DNA of 64,000 nucleotides from Epiperipatus broadwayi (GCA_028023455.1 JAQFVV010012535.1:1988001-2052000), one strand, 5' to 3'; shown: positions 23,622 to 35,982, counted from the first letter of the stretch. Notes: generated by a model from the letters alone, not told the origin. Translations and numbers: made by a program.

Positions 23622-26195
23622 CATAAAATATACATAAATTATAATGATATGGAAAATATAGGTGGTGAACCTGGGATGATGGCATTCATCATCATCAATC
23701 CCAAATAAACAAAATATAAAATATTAAATATAAATTTAATATATAAAAGTAATGAGCACAAGATCACTCTGAGAGATCAGCACAACTAATTATATTAAGT
23801 ATAGATATGTAAATTATAAGTACACCAGCATTATATAAAAGTAATAATCATCCATTATCATGAATGGTCAACAATAAAAATAAATCAACATACAATTTGG
23901 TGAATTTAAAATTGATCTACTATAGACCATGCTAATTATTTAGCACTTGCCAGCTTGGGGCAGATTATTTAAACATTAATTTGGATGCACAAACTTAAGT
24001 GCTAATCTATCAGAATATATAATAAAAACAATAATGTTGGGATATTAAAAGATGCTGATCATTATCAATGCTCTGGCCACTTAGTACCATTAATGAAACA
24101 GTTCAGGATCAACATCATTGGCTGGATATCATAAACATTAAATATAAATCTCTTTTATATAATAGACTTTTATGCATGAATCTAGCCCAGAGAACACAAG
24201 CTCTATAACTGTTACTGTGAGCAAGAGATAATGCAGCATATAATATTTATAAAAATTATTTAGGATTGAATTTACTGGAATAATTTTAATAATAAAATAT
24301 CAGTTTATTAACAATAAAAAATGAAATAAAGAGCTCCAGAATATGGCTATACACATGAAAATTAAATTTTGATTAATATACAAAAAAATATGCTACCATA
24401 TGGTGATTTACATATATGTTCCATTAGGTTTACATAAAACACATATATCAACACACAGCTGAGCAGTATAATAATTTTTGAACATATTTGAATTGTCATA
24501 GAATAATAAAAATTATTAATTTTAACATATATGTGTCTACCCAACACATTAATATCAGCACACAGATGTGCAGTATAATTTATGAACATATCTCAATTGC
24601 CATATAATAATAAATGATTAATTTTACATATATGCCATCTACCTGATATGCATTAATATCTACACAAAGATGTACAGTATAATTTATGAACTTATCTAAA
24701 TTGTAAAATAAACAAATGATCTATCACATTTTGATTTATAAACATCTTGCAATGGGTTTATATAAAACACATACATATCAGCACACAGATGTGCAATATA
24801 ACAATTTATTAACATTTGAAGTATCATAAACCTATAAATGAAATTTATTTTTATATGTAATTAATGACTAATTTAACATATATGCATGTGTGCATGAAAA
24901 TGTATGTACACACTGATGTTTATATCTTATATTTTAATTTGTCAAAATAATAAAATTATTAAAATATATTTTTTCCATTAATTTCATGTTGAAATATACA
25001 TAGCATTCACACATACATGGGTGTACATAAATAATATGTGTCAGTTGTTAAATTCTTTGATGGTCCTTCGTAAAAGTTTTTTCATTTTTTTAAAAATAAT
25101 ATATCTTTGACAAGTTACTGTTGATTAATTATAAAGATCTTTACAAAATACTCCAGCATGTTTCTTTGTTTTCCAATCTAGAAATACTTTTGTGAGTCTA
25201 TGAATCAATTCTTTACTTTTAGATTTTTAATTCAAGAAAAAAATATTTACTTGTACTTTTAAACTATAGATTTTAAATGTCATTTTTTTCAATAAATGAT
25301 TTTAAATATTCTTTCTATATGTATCACCACTAACCAGTTATGCTTCACATATATATAATTTGTGCTTCTCTGAATACAGATAAATCAGCTATATGTATAA
25401 ACTAATACTTCAATAAGCTGATTGATTTTCTTTATAAGCTGGTCCCTTTTAAAACAGTAGACTGGCTTTCAGTCATCATTGGGAAAGGTATAATTCAGAT
25501 AACTGTTGTCCTTCAATCAACTCCATTTAGTCTAGGATTGAATAGACTTCAAGCAAGTTAGCTGTTTGGGTCCACATTAGGGGTATGGAATTTTGGAAGT
25601 TGACTCTTTCATGTGAATTCAAACTCCACCATAATAAACTATGGAGCAGCTGCTGAACTTAACCTCCTTGCCTTCAATTATATTTTCATGATAGTTTCTG
25701 TCATAATATGTCCAACTCTTTGAACTCTTAAAAATATCCAGAACTACCTAGTTACTACCCCCTTTTATGTAAAAGGATGTGAAGAAAAATACCAATTAAA
25801 AATGTGTTTTTCCTATCTTGATTAAAAAAACCGATGACCCTTTTCAATTTACTTTAATACTTTGAAAAACCACTTTGTGGAATTTTTATTAAAATATGTT
25901 GTACAAGCTTTACTTAAAAAAATTTCTAAAATAGATAGTGGAATTTTATAATTACCATGACATCTATTGTAACATAAAACATGCTTGTTTTAATTTCAAA
26001 GTCAGAATTAATAAAATATTAATTAGACTTTTCTTAAATGTTTAATTTATAAGAAAAAATTTAGATTCACAATTATTTAATCTTTCTTATTATTCCATTG
26101 TACTGTAGAACATATCTACAAAAATTTGACAGTTTCCACTTTTCTTTTCAACTATATATATATATGCCATGAAACCCATAATTGTTTTTCTTTAT
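23622..26195. other. Insert of unknown type in the E2 5' LTR
   Basis: This block separates segments that are contiguous in the 3' LTR, so it is a later insertion or replacement. It holds a diverged tandem array (24395-24905). Its left edge (tataatgatatgg) faintly resembles the LTR 3' ends of this family, so another solo LTR is possible, but I cannot define matching ends or a target duplication. Open frames in it have no signature. Confidence 0.45.
24395..24905. repeat. Diverged satellite-like tandem array, ~103-120-bp units
   Basis: The motif atcagcacacagatgtgcagta recurs in altered form near 24449, 24552, 24657 and 24777. Each copy is followed by a stretch like aatttatgaacatatct, then aaattattaa- and acatatatg-type sequence. 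Spacing is about 103, 105 and 120 bases. At least four units are present. It is non-coding. Confidence 0.7.
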
Positions 26196-27765
26196 ATATA
26201 CTATGCCCATGCTGATCACTGATATTACACCAAAATACATATATCAGCAACATAGATTATATTTCAATTCATGCTTCCTCCACATTAACAAACAACTAAA
26301 CATCACATGATCATCATCTCTTATACTAGCACATAATTGTTGTAAACAAAGGCAAAACTCTCCATACAGAAGTAATCAATGATGCCTTCCGACACTCATA
26401 TATGTATAGCTTAATTTTAGTAAGACATTAGTTCCATAACGGTATATTTTAAAAAAAAAAGAAACTTAAAAAAATGAAATAACAAATTTAAATGTTCTTT
26501 TCTTACTTATACAAAATGGGGGAACATTTTTTTACACATTCCATTTCTGCACTCTTTAAATACTTCAAAGGTTCATCTATAATTATTCATATGTGATGTT
26601 ACATAAAGCTGGTTTCTATGATGACCATTTCTCCTTGTTCGTAATTAAAGTAATACTTTCTCAGCTCTCTTCCACTTATAATGATTTGTTCATCTGTGCA
26701 GTAACAAACAGAAGAAAAATATCATTTTGATTCTGCTACTCCTCTCACTATGCAAGGTTTCAGCAAAATAGTACAGCTTACATGATGATTATTTGAATAC
26801 TCTATCTGGTGCACTTGGTGAACTTTTGTTTTTTTAATTTTATTTAACTCTTCTGGCACCATTAATGGTTTGTTTGAGTCTTTCAAAAATGGATTCCAGC
26901 AGTTACCCATTAATTTTTTTTTATTGTTTATGCTTTATAGTGTAATCACAAACTACTCATTGACTGTCAGCTCACTTTTGCCTTGCTCTCACTTCTGGTT
27001 TTGGACTGTTGATGTCTGAACTGCTCACTGACTCTTATAGTTGACTCTTACTGCTGACTCCTCTCTGATTTATTATATAATTTTTTTCACCCACTCTACT
27101 GTTTTTTATACCATATACACACAAAAGAACAAAATGTTATAATCTTTTATTTTTGGTTTCAATTAATTTATTTTTCTAATCCACTCACAGATGAGTCTTT
27201 TTATTTATACAAAAGAAAAATTTCAATAATTTTATCAACACTACAAATTAAATTTTGATACAATCTCTTGGTACATTTAATAAATATCAAAGAGATAAAT
27301 CCTTACCAATAACTTTTATCACAATGTATCTAATTATTTTCCAATATATTAAACATCATTAAAAAAAAATTTCTACAAAATATTAGTACCAAAGACAATT
27401 AATGAAGTGTTTTTAGTCAAGATTTTTCCCCCTTTTTTATCTACCAATTTAATTAAACAAATTAACATACATTTTCATTAGTTTTTCTTCCCTTAACTTA
27501 GACACAAATAAATGTAAAATGCATTAAAGAAAATTTATTGACAAAAATTAATATCAGAAATAAATAAATAGTTACAACATGCAAATATTTTATTACCTCT
27601 ATCTGACAATATAATATATGTGTATATACATTGCCTACAAATTTCTTTTTTGGTTTTTAAATTATATTCATACTTTTACATTTTAAGAGTCAACTAACAT
27701 TTGAATATAGTGCCAGGTGATCAAAACTTGTGATGAGGGTTTGATCATCATCAATCATCATCACA

Positions 27766-29239
27766 ATATACATAGTGTCTACATATGTAATAAACTATAA
27801 GTGTTGATAGTTAAATGGTTATTACATGTAAATTACATCATTCCAGCCTTCATGATTAAACAAACCAACAGAATATAAGCAATCTATTATTAAACTACTA
27901 AACATCACATGATCACCATTTTTGCTATATGGAGAGTTTTGCCTGTTTCAATCTGTTATTAATGCAATAGTAATATATGAAAACAAATGAATCCACTTAT
28001 TGCCTAATTATAACATTGACATATCATTTTTTCTGTTTAACAGTATTTAACAATTTCAAATGATTAGAATATAAAAAATGTACAAAAAAATTCTTATCTA
28101 TTTACTTTTACAAAGCTGTTTTATAAAATCACATGACACTATCATACATATTTTAAATTTAATACTGAATTTTATTATTTGTCAAAGATGATAAACATAT
28201 AGAATCTAATTATATGCCTTATCACAATAATTCTTTTCTGACTTTATTTACACCTGTCAAATTATTGTATTATGTATCTTTTATTTTGTACTTCTAATAG
28301 TTAAGATTTTACTTCATTAACGCTTAAATAAATTAATATATATATATGTGCTCTGCGCACAGTTAATGAAGCTATTAATAAATTGTCATAATTTTTACTG
28401 CCAAGCGCTTTCGGGACAGTCTACAGTCCCATATTCATGGCGAGTTATTCTGTTAATAACTGTAAAACTATGCAAATTTTATGCAAATTTATATGCAGAT
28501 GTTACGTGGACCATTTATGAGATAGGGAATAGCAGGCCTCTCTTCTGTTGATTGCCGATGGGTGCAATATATATATGTAAATATAAGCCATTTATCCATA
28601 AACTTATATTTTGGCTGGTTCAATAATTTGGAATTTACGTATGCAGGAATCTTCATATATACACAGATCTTGTCTAATGGTGAACCATCATTACCTGCAT
28701 CAAGGCTCAAACTTCATCCCCTTAAAATTTAATCTTGTTTTAAGAATCAATGAAACTAGTCAAAGTTGCCCACCACATGCAATTAAAGCAAATGACCTAG
28801 ATTCACATCTATATAAACTTATATTTGCGATATGACTCTATTAAAATTATTATATCATATTATAAATTACACATATATTTGTTTAAATTATCATATAGAA
28901 GACTAAAAATAAAGAACAAAACTTACATGTTGGTGATCACTTTTCTATACCCTCTCTTTTCTTTCAGAACTTTATTTTATTATAATACATAAAGTTTTTT
29001 ATTTTGTTTTATCCTTATTTTCTTTATTATGTATCTTACTTTAACTAGTTAAACTTGTTTTTTCTCTCTCTCTTTTTTTTTTTTATATGATGATGCTGTA
29101 ACCATCACATTATTCATCATCCTTAGGGTCTTTTTTGATTTACACATTCTGTAGATTTCTTAAATTACAATTCTGAAAGACTTTTTATATTATACACCAG
29201 AACATTTTCACTGTTAGAAATGCCAGAAATTCCTATACG
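27766..29239. other. Unassigned AT-rich DNA with two small hammerhead-type fragments
   Basis: A fragment of family B2 with its interior deleted lies at about 27894-27950 (left end aaacatcacatgatcacc joined to right end ggagagttttgcctg). A structured family C motif lies at 28397-28445, downstream of a (TA)n tract at about 28335. Overlapping frames at 28348-28835 run through this motif and have no protein signature. The rest is low complexity. Confidence 0.5.
28397..28445 (-). ncRNA. Hammerhead-like RNA motif with variant core (C1)
   Basis: Minus strand: stem I GCC paired with GGC plus ACT with AGT across a one-base bulge. Then ATGAATA and T, stem II GGGAC-TGTAGACT-GTCCC, GAAA, and a minimal AG-CG-CT stem III, with T in the position that would be cleaved. 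The layout matches a type I hammerhead. However, the first core strand is AUGAAUA plus an extra U instead of CUGANGA, so the usual C3-G8 pair would be A3-U8. A second locus (49788-49848) shares this core while its stems differ by compensatory changes. Self-cleavage is untested. Confidence 0.55.
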
Positions 29240-29400
29240 TATGATGTGATGTATTGTAGTTTCTCCTTAAACGGAGTCAAGAATCTCTCGACAATTATGC
29301 CCAGAAAAACATGTTAGCCACATTATTTTCCATTCCCCAGTCTAAGTTTTGCCATATTCTGCTCCATTCCATTTCCAAAACATAATCTATCATGTCATGG
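29240..29400 (-). mobile_element. 3'-end fragment of LINE family N (minus strand)
   Basis: Read on the minus strand this matches the last ~160 bases of the LINE copies at 36.65-36.81 and 38.67-38.82 kb. Shared landmarks are ggaaatggaatggagcag, a gtttctctgggcat-type block, ctgagagattcttgactcc, and the terminal cagtgcat/catcacatcac tail (here atacatcacatc). It is a 5'-truncated copy with no coding capacity. Confidence 0.7.
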
Positions 29401-31159
29401 CAGTTCATGTTTCCTTAGGTTATCTATCTGTACTTCAAAATGATTATCTGACTACCGCAAAGTCAATCATGTGTACAATTGTAAGAATTCAGAATTAAGT
29501 TAAATGATGCTAAGAATACATTTGCCAAAAATAAACTATTCAGAAGAAATGAACAAATATTTTGGTAAAATGAGGATAATACTTTTGAGGAAACAAAATA
29601 AATCTAATCAGGAATGATTCTTTTGATAATATTTTTTCAATGCAGAAAAGCAACTTTTACATAAATGTGCATGACAATCATGGATACATGTCTCTCATCC
29701 CTCAATAATCATACACTTAAAAACATTTACCATCATAACAATGACACTCAGCTTTCCAATACATTTGTAAAGGCCTCAGAATACATATGCCTACTACCAT
29801 TTTCTTCAGCATCACCATCAAAGAAATTTGTATTATTATACATGTTTTATCTTTTGTAATGCATTTAGTTTCATTCTTTAATTAAATTCAGACCATTATT
29901 AAATTCATTCATTATAACTCTATAATCAAACTGTGACACTAGTTGTGTCTGCATTGCTTTCTGTAAAAATTTTAGTATTCTTGGTGGTCTCATTATTCTT
30001 ACTGAAGGCTTTTCTTATAATCCTTTTCAATTTTTCAATATTTTTCTCTGTTTTGTCCTTATTTTCCCAATATTTCCGTTTTTTACATCTCTAGTTTGTA
30101 TCTTTATCTTTCTTCTTTGTGCTTTTCATTTCCTCTTTCTTCATTATTTCTTTTACTAATCTTGCCATATATTTTTTCTGGTGTTTTCCATATTTATTTT
30201 CATTTTTTCCTGCATTTTTCTTGTTGTTCTCACATCTTTTATTCTCTTCTATAAATATTGATTTTTTTCTGTTCATCAATACTCTTAATCATTTCATTAT
30301 TTTTGTATTCTCTGCTTCCATCCATTCTACTGAACATTTCATTCATATTTTCTATGAATACAGTGAATTGTTCAGCAAAATGGCTAAATAAATGCTTCTT
30401 AATTACCTACTAATTTATAAGTTTACTTAACTGTCTACCTTGTTCTGAATTGACTTTTGGTTTACTTTATTCTTAATTATTTTATTTATGTCTTGAACTG
30501 CAATATGCTTTTGTAATTTAAAATTTCTTTATAATAGGTATATTTTACTTCATTTATATTTATTTTGCCCATCTTATTTTATTCTTTTTTAAATCTATCT
30601 TTTCCTGATTATTTTATTTCTTATTTTTTTAAACACCCTTCTGATTTTTTTATTTTCTATCTCACTTTGTGTGCATGTATATATAATTGCTTTTATTTCT
30701 TTATTTCTACTGTGATCATCATCATTTTGCATATTTTATTTTCATTAAATGTTTTAATTAATACATTAATTTAATGCAGTAATATATATCACAAGTAGTT
30801 TTTTAATTTTTTTTTGGGGGGCTCACATGTTTTGATGGCAATTTCATTTATATATTTGGTTTTATGTTATTATATCAATTTTATGCAATGAAGTGAATTA
30901 TCAAAAGATGTTTATATCAACACTTCTTCTGGATAGTTTACAGCATTTATAAATGGTTTTATTTGATGATGTGTGGATTTTATTTTAGAATAAGTCAAAA
31001 CCTATTCCCATGAATTTCACCTCATAGTTTCCTGGCAGAGTTGGATTTTGAGCACCTTTGAATATTAAAATTATTCCAATTACATCTTTGATCATAATAA
31101 GTTTACTAGCAAAATGAAGAGCATCAAGATTATATAAATGATGACCTGAATACAACCTC
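29401..31159. other. T-rich low-complexity DNA
   Basis: Apart from the weak coiled-coil remnant on the minus strand, this is pyrimidine-rich AT sequence with T runs. Plus-strand frames (30119-30391, 30565-30774) translate to Phe/Ile/Ser-rich low complexity and are not credible genes. Confidence 0.5.
29990..30390 (-). pseudogene. Lys/Glu-rich coiled-coil coding remnant, possibly gag-like
   Basis: The minus strand translates, with one frame break, into a charged, probably coiled-coil sequence. From about 30390 downward it reads ENMNEMFSRMDG and NNEMIKSIDEQ, followed in another frame by a Lys-rich 62-codon stretch (30091-30279). The Met/Asn/Arg/Asp spacing resembles the coiled-coil of gypsy Gag proteins, including those of E1 and E2. 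I see no LTRs or other domains nearby. Low-complexity AT-rich DNA read as Lys/Asn codons is the alternative. Confidence 0.25.
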
Positions 31160-31625
31160 ATAACAATACATATATCACATGATTACCATTTCTTATGCTT
31201 GCTCAAGCTGTTAAAACAGGAAAAACTCTCCATATAGTAGTGCCACTCAGTGCAAGCCAGAGTAATCAATGGATGCAAGAAGGTTTGTGCATAAAATTTC
31301 TATCTAGTGTCTACTCATCCAATATCCTCAGACTAATTTCTAACTTGTGGCTTTCATCAGTGATGAGTCTTGGATCTGAGAGCACTCCACCTAGATTTTC
31401 AGTGGCTTCTGGAAGGTTGCATTAGATCCTAAGATCTCAATGCAGTGCTTTCAGATACAAGGCTCTTCACTGATGAAAGATACAAGCTAGAAACTAGTCT
31501 GGGGATATCAGATGAATAGGCACTAGATAGGGATTTTATGCCCAAACCTTCTTGCATCTATTGATTATTCTAGCTTGCACTGAGTGGCACTATTGTATGG
31601 AGAGTTTTGCCTGTTTTAACAATAT
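31160..31625. mobile_element. Hammerhead-type inverted repeat B2 (copy at 31 kb)
   Basis: Left arm (31160-31390) and right arm (31440-31625) are inverted copies of the B2 unit. Landmarks are tcacatgattacc, ggaaaaactctcc, gtgccactcagtgcaag, ctactcatccaatatc and the hammerhead block. On the right arm (plus) the core is CTGATGA at 31470-31476, then GAAAC, TAGTC (cleavage position 31499) and TGGGGA pairing with TCTTCA. Stem II is degraded (AAGATACAAGCT). The left-arm hammerhead has lost core bases. The 76-codon frame 31195-31425 lies within the left arm and is not a gene. Confidence 0.7.
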
Positions 31626-32639
31626 ATATATACTCTGATAAGAATAAGGGATGCACTAAGTTTACATAACAAAATTTATTAAGTCAATAGTAAAATAGAA
31701 AAAATATAAAGACTTCATAATATACCAAATGATTTTGAAATTGCATATACATAATATAGGGTGAAGAACAAATATATTGATACATAATTTGCAAGATCAT
31801 TAACTCAATGGTTAGAATAATTTATAATGATTTTTATTTAACATCATGTAAATTATTTGCTTTGCCATGTAGTCCAAAAATTGTTTTTGATTGATAATAA
31901 TTAAGTAGTTCAGATCCTGAATATTTTAAAAGGAAAACCATTTAATCTTGAAAAATAGTATTCTGATAAGCTGGAACTTTTTACATGTTAAGATGATAGA
32001 TGAATTAAATATGTTTCGGTAGAAACATGTCAAATATATTAATATAAAAATCAAATGATAGCATCATGAATTGATTCAATTGTTAAATTATTCATATTAT
32101 TAGCCACAAAGCCTAAACACTTACTTATTGTTTTCTGATTAGTTCTTATTTATATTTTAATTCATAATTCTTTTGATTAAAGATGTGTTTCATAATCAGG
32201 AAAATGAATTGCAACTATGAATTTGTAAACAATAATTTCAAATTGTTCTACTGGGAGGGCTTCATTAGGGAAGAAGTCAAAATATTTCAATAAATTATTA
32301 GCAGCATTTGCAATCAAAACCAGAAAATATATTAAAGCTTTTTTATTTCTTAGGTATGTATTTTCCATTTTCAAATAATAGTAGCATGAACTGATATTTA
32401 TTTCATCTCACAAAAGAACTGCAAATTGTCAAATGATTTCAGTTTAGCATAAAAACAAAACCATATATGCATTAGGTAATCACTATTAAATCAGGAGACT
32501 ATAACATTTATAAAAAGTTTTTATAGGCATAACATTTTTGTAGTCTAATTTTCTATCCACTTTTGTAATGGTTTCTATCCACTTTAAACACCTTGTGGAA
32601 AGATGTAATCATAAACATATGACCAAAGACATAAAAAAG

Positions 32640-32706
32640 TTCTATGATCCCCACAATGCACATTTCATGGTGAACCAGCACTCATCAGTTGGCCCAGACC
32701 ATAATT
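32640..32706 (-). ncRNA. Decayed family A hammerhead fragment
   Basis: Minus strand: CCAA, CTGATGA, stem II GTGCTG-GTT-CACCAT (one mismatch) and GAAA are retained. The base expected to be U16.1 before the cleavage position is C, and the outer stem I is partly lost. It is a relative of the 44.4-45.2 kb motifs and probably inactive. Confidence 0.65.
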
Positions 32707-32801
32707 TCTTAATATAGATAGCAAATTACTACAGTTTAATTGATAAGTGTCAAGTGTGTTATCCTCACATAAACGACTTAATGAAAATATATTAATATTT
32801 T

Positions 32802-32985
32802 TTTATTAGTCATTCATTAGACTAGAGATTATCCAATAATGAATAATATTTCTGTAGTATAATTTTCACTACATCACCAGTCCCTACCTTGCATGAGAGT
32901 GGAATAGTGAAAATTATACCACAGAAATAATATTCATTATTGATTAATCTCTAGTCTAATGAATGACTAATAACATTTTTTATAG
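32802..32985. repeat. Inverted repeat, ~68-bp arms (MITE-like)
   Basis: The left arm (attagtcattcattagact ... tataattttcacta) and its near-perfect reverse complement (tagtgaaaattata ... agtctaatgaatgactaat) are separated by about 33 bases around catcaccagtccctacc. It has no open frame. The flanks are T-rich and I cannot define a target duplication. Confidence 0.8.
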
Positions 32986-33676
32986 ACATCTTTTAAAATG
33001 CCTATACTAAATAATTACTCACCCATTTTAATCTTATAATAATGATAGAAATATATTGAAGATCATTATTTCTACTGTAAAGCAAAACTGTTTAAAAATC
33101 ATTATTTTCATAATGTTAATCAAAAATGTTCAGAAGTTAGGAAGTGATTTACAACAATCATATCTAAACATTAGTATCATAATAATTATTCCAGAAATGT
33201 TTTTCAGATTATATATTAAATAATTTATACTCAGTATGATAAATTGCTATTAACTGATTAATTATCACACCTTAAGATTTAAAGATCACTTATGTACATA
33301 TAAATAAAATCAAAATGAAACTCACTTCAAAGAGAAGATTAATATTAAATGTCAAGAAAATATGTAATAGCTTAATTTGAGGAATTGGTAATCTAAGATT
33401 TTATGAATTCGAATTACAGTAGGATGAATCTGTATACAATGGTTGGTAATAATCACTTATAAAAATCAAAATGTTATAATTATAAAAGTGCTTATGAAAT
33501 AAATTTTTAAGACTTAAAAAACTCAAAATATTGTGTTTCTTTTAATTCACTATAGATTGCACCACCAATATTATGCCATTGGTATGGCAGGGTATAAATA
33601 GAAAAAAAGACAAAAGGGGTGATGGTATAGGAGTTATGACAAAAAATATTCAAATATTGTTAAATGTCAAGAACAT

Positions 33677-34138
33677 TTGTGGTTTGAGATAAGGTTAGGA
33701 AGACAAGAATGGATGGATGTTATAGTGTATATAGCCACTGGAGATAGTCAAACTATAATGGAGTGGAACAGTAGCATATATGAATGCTTAGTTAAGGATA
33801 TACAGAGTTTCAAAGAAAAGGGGAAGAGAATGATGGTTATAAGGGATATGAATGGGCATATTGAAGAAATTGATGATGTAAATAATAAGAATGAACAACT
33901 TTTGAAAAGTTTTTGTCAGGGAGTGAATTTTACCATTGGAAATTTATCAAATATTTATGAGGGACAACACACATGGTCTAGAAATAATATATTCCATACA
34001 ATAGATAATATATTAGTAGAGAAAGAGGGAATGAATAAAGTACAGAAAATTAAAGTGTCTGATAATGAAGAGAGAGTATGTAATAGTGATAATAACTTCT
34101 TTATAATAGAAATGGTTAGTAATGTGATGAAAAATTAG
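33677..34138 (+). pseudogene. LINE N endonuclease remnant
   Basis: The 153-codon frame carries DMNGHIEEIDD (the D/N and H block of APE endonucleases), then TW and TIDNILVE, where family members have S-x-IDY, and SDN where the catalytic SDH is expected. Two catalytic features are damaged: the G before DMN is Arg, and His of SDH is Asn. The N-terminal part of the domain continues upstream, out of frame (KRGDGIGVMTK around 33610-33645). It nicked target DNA for insertion in the ancestor. This copy cannot. Confidence 0.75.
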
Positions 34139-34476
34139 TAATAAAAATAGAAAAGATAGTGAGAGATGTGGATGAAGAGTGAATGATAAGAATAAATTTG
34201 AAGTATAAAATAAAAGTTGAAGAAACCATGGAAAGACTTGGTTGGGAATGAGTATAAGGACTGGTGTGGTAAAATAGAAAAAGTGGCAAATTGAGTTTTA
34301 GATGAGAATATTCAGAAGAATGAAAGTAATAGGAAAGTGAGAACTAGTAAAAGTGTAAAAGAGAGGGAAAAGCATGCAGAGAATATAAGGGTTCTATTGA
34401 AAACAATAAAAGTTTAATACTAAATGGGAAAAATACTTAGAAAAAGAAGTTGGCTAAAACAGAATAATTATAGAGA

Positions 34477-34716
34477 ATGAAATTGAATAGGAAACTGTTG
34501 GAAGATATTAATAAAAGTGGAAGAGATGGGAGTAAACAAATTTGGAAATACATTAAAAGAAGGAATGTAGGGGAGAGAGAATTAGTATTACTAGATGATG
34601 AGAGAATAGAATGTAGCTCTAAAGAAGAATTAGAGATAGTCTTAAACAAGTATATAATGAATATAGAAAAGATGCTAGATATGAAGGACAGTGATAGCAA
34701 ACATGAGAGCATATAG
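34477..34716 (+). pseudogene. LINE N linker between endonuclease and RT
   Basis: The 79-codon stretch (KLLEDINKSGRDGSKQIWKY, then DDERIECSSKEELEIVLNKY) matches the generic helical linker before RT in APE-type LINEs, where a W-x-x-I element and a short L-x-D-G/E segment precede a coiled region. It is continued in another frame toward RT motifs at 34.87 kb (NNYRLIAVTSVIYK-like, 34958-35000). No catalytic residue lies here. Confidence 0.55.
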
Positions 34717-35099
34717 TAATGGGAATATACAATTTACAGAAAATGAACTGAATGAGGCAAGTAAGAAATTGAAAGGTGAAAAGGCAAGAGGTTTGGATGG
34801 ATGGGCAGCAGAGATGTAATGAATTTAGAGCAAAAGGCAAAATTAAAACTATTATTATGTTTTAATAAAATGGCATAGAAGAGATTTTCCGGGTAGTTGG
34901 AGTAATACAAGAGTAAGGCTATTATTTAAAGGGAAGAGTAAGGATAATAGAAAGTTAAACAATTATAGACTGATAGCAGTAACATCAGTGATATATAAGT
35001 TTTCTTATATATGGTGGCTGGAAGGGTTGCAAAATGAATGAAAAAAAAAATAACATAGTGGGAGAAATGCAAAGAGGTTTTTGATCAGATAGGCATATA

Positions 35100-35982
35100 G
35101 GAGATAGTTTATTTGTAGTTAAACAACTTATGGATATGAGTAGGAAAACAAGTAGACAGTTATATATGGTTTTATAGATATAAAGGTGTATGATAGTGTA
35201 AATAGAAATAGATTATGGGTAAGTTTAGTAAATTTGGGAATGGATGCAGTTTTAGTGGATATTATTAAGAAATTATATGAAAATAATTACTAAACATATC
35301 AATTAGGCAATATAGAATCAGTTAAAATTAAAAATGGGGTGGGACTAAGGCAAGGATGTCCTCTGTCATCTATTTTGTTTTTGTTGTATTTGAGAGAAAT
35401 GGAGAGAGAGACAGCAATAAAAGGACTAGGAAGAGGGGTAGGTAGCAAGGAAGTATATATGTTGGTGGGTCTTTTATTTGCAGATTTTTTGTGTGTGCAG
35501 AAAGAAGGGAAGATATAGAAGTTATGTGGAGGTTAGGTGCAAAGATGGGTAAAGAGATGGGGATTAAATTTAATGAAGAAAAATCAAAAGTAATGATGAT
35601 TAATACTGGGGAAAGAGAAGACAAAGAATTTTTACTGGGGGATATAAAGTTAAGCATGGTTAATAGATATAACTATTTGGAAATCATCTTAAATAATCAG
35701 AAAAGTTGCTTGGTTGAATGAAAGAAAAAATTGATAAGTGAAGCAAAGAAAAGAAAGGGATTGATAAAGAAATTAGCCGTGTTCTTGTATAATAAATATG
35801 ATGTAGCTAGAATTGTATGGAAGAGAGTGGCAGTAGTAGGGTTAACATATGGTAATGATGCATTATGTGTTAGTCAAGGAGTATTATATTACATAGAAAA
35901 AGTACAAAGAGAAGTAGGAAGACATGCATTAGATGCAGAAGTGTGGACAGTAAAGGAGGCAATTCAAGGAGAAATGGGATGA
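35100..35982 (+). pseudogene. LINE N RT and connection-domain remnant, copy 1
   Basis: In pieces: an aspartate-containing motif A region (YDSVNRNRLW near 35188), then GLRQGCPLSSILFLLYL (motif B, 35343-35393). Next comes a damaged motif C, where FADD has become FAD followed by a frame break (about 35478). Then NEEKSKVMMINTG, YNYL, and the frame 35731-35982 with QREVGRHALDAE and a terminal QGEMG. The order matches an RT palm-thumb followed by the connection region. Loss of the second motif C Asp means no polymerase activity. Confidence 0.75.

Larger units (their letters stand above)
15191..27765 (-). mobile_element. LTR retrotransposon E2 (gypsy-type, minus strand, old, with nested insertions)
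   Basis: Homologous blocks occur in the same order in 15191-20512 and 23051-27765 and flank a 2.5-kb interior. They are therefore LTRs of one element on the minus strand. Supports are a purine tract directly before the 3' LTR (20513-20528), a degenerate primer site directly after the 5' LTR (about 23024-23044), and a gag-like start MLTRAQSK in the interior. With insertions removed, each LTR is about 2.2 kb. The LTRs are far more diverged than those of E1. Insertions are a piggyBac-like element (15304-16072), a solo LTR (17659-20012), and an unassigned block (about 23622-26195). Confidence 0.8.
23051..27765 (-). repeat. E2 5' LTR, interrupted by an unassigned insert
   Basis: Plus-strand blocks 23051-23460, 23465-23621, 26196-27265 and 27280-27765 align with the 3' LTR blocks in the same order. 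On the minus strand it begins TGTGATGATGATTG at 27765. A short fragment of hammerhead family B2 (about 26296-26392: catcacatgatc then ggcaaaactctccatac) sits inside it and is absent from the other LTR. Confidence 0.75.
31626..33559. other. Unassigned AT-rich DNA with two repeat fragments
   Basis: It contains a decayed family A hammerhead fragment (about 32640-32706) and a compact inverted repeat (32802-32985). Otherwise low-complexity. The 65-codon minus-strand frame at 32177-32374 shows no recognisable motif. Confidence 0.5.

Noticed and set aside
28348-28835. Overlapping plus- and minus-strand frames of 67-74 codons
   Set aside because: They overlap one another on opposite strands and the family C motif. 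No domain, no exon pattern.
31195-31425. 76-codon frame starting MLAQAVKTGKT
   Set aside because: It lies wholly within the left arm of an inverted B2 repeat and is not conserved in the copies at 47.4 and 62.1 kb.
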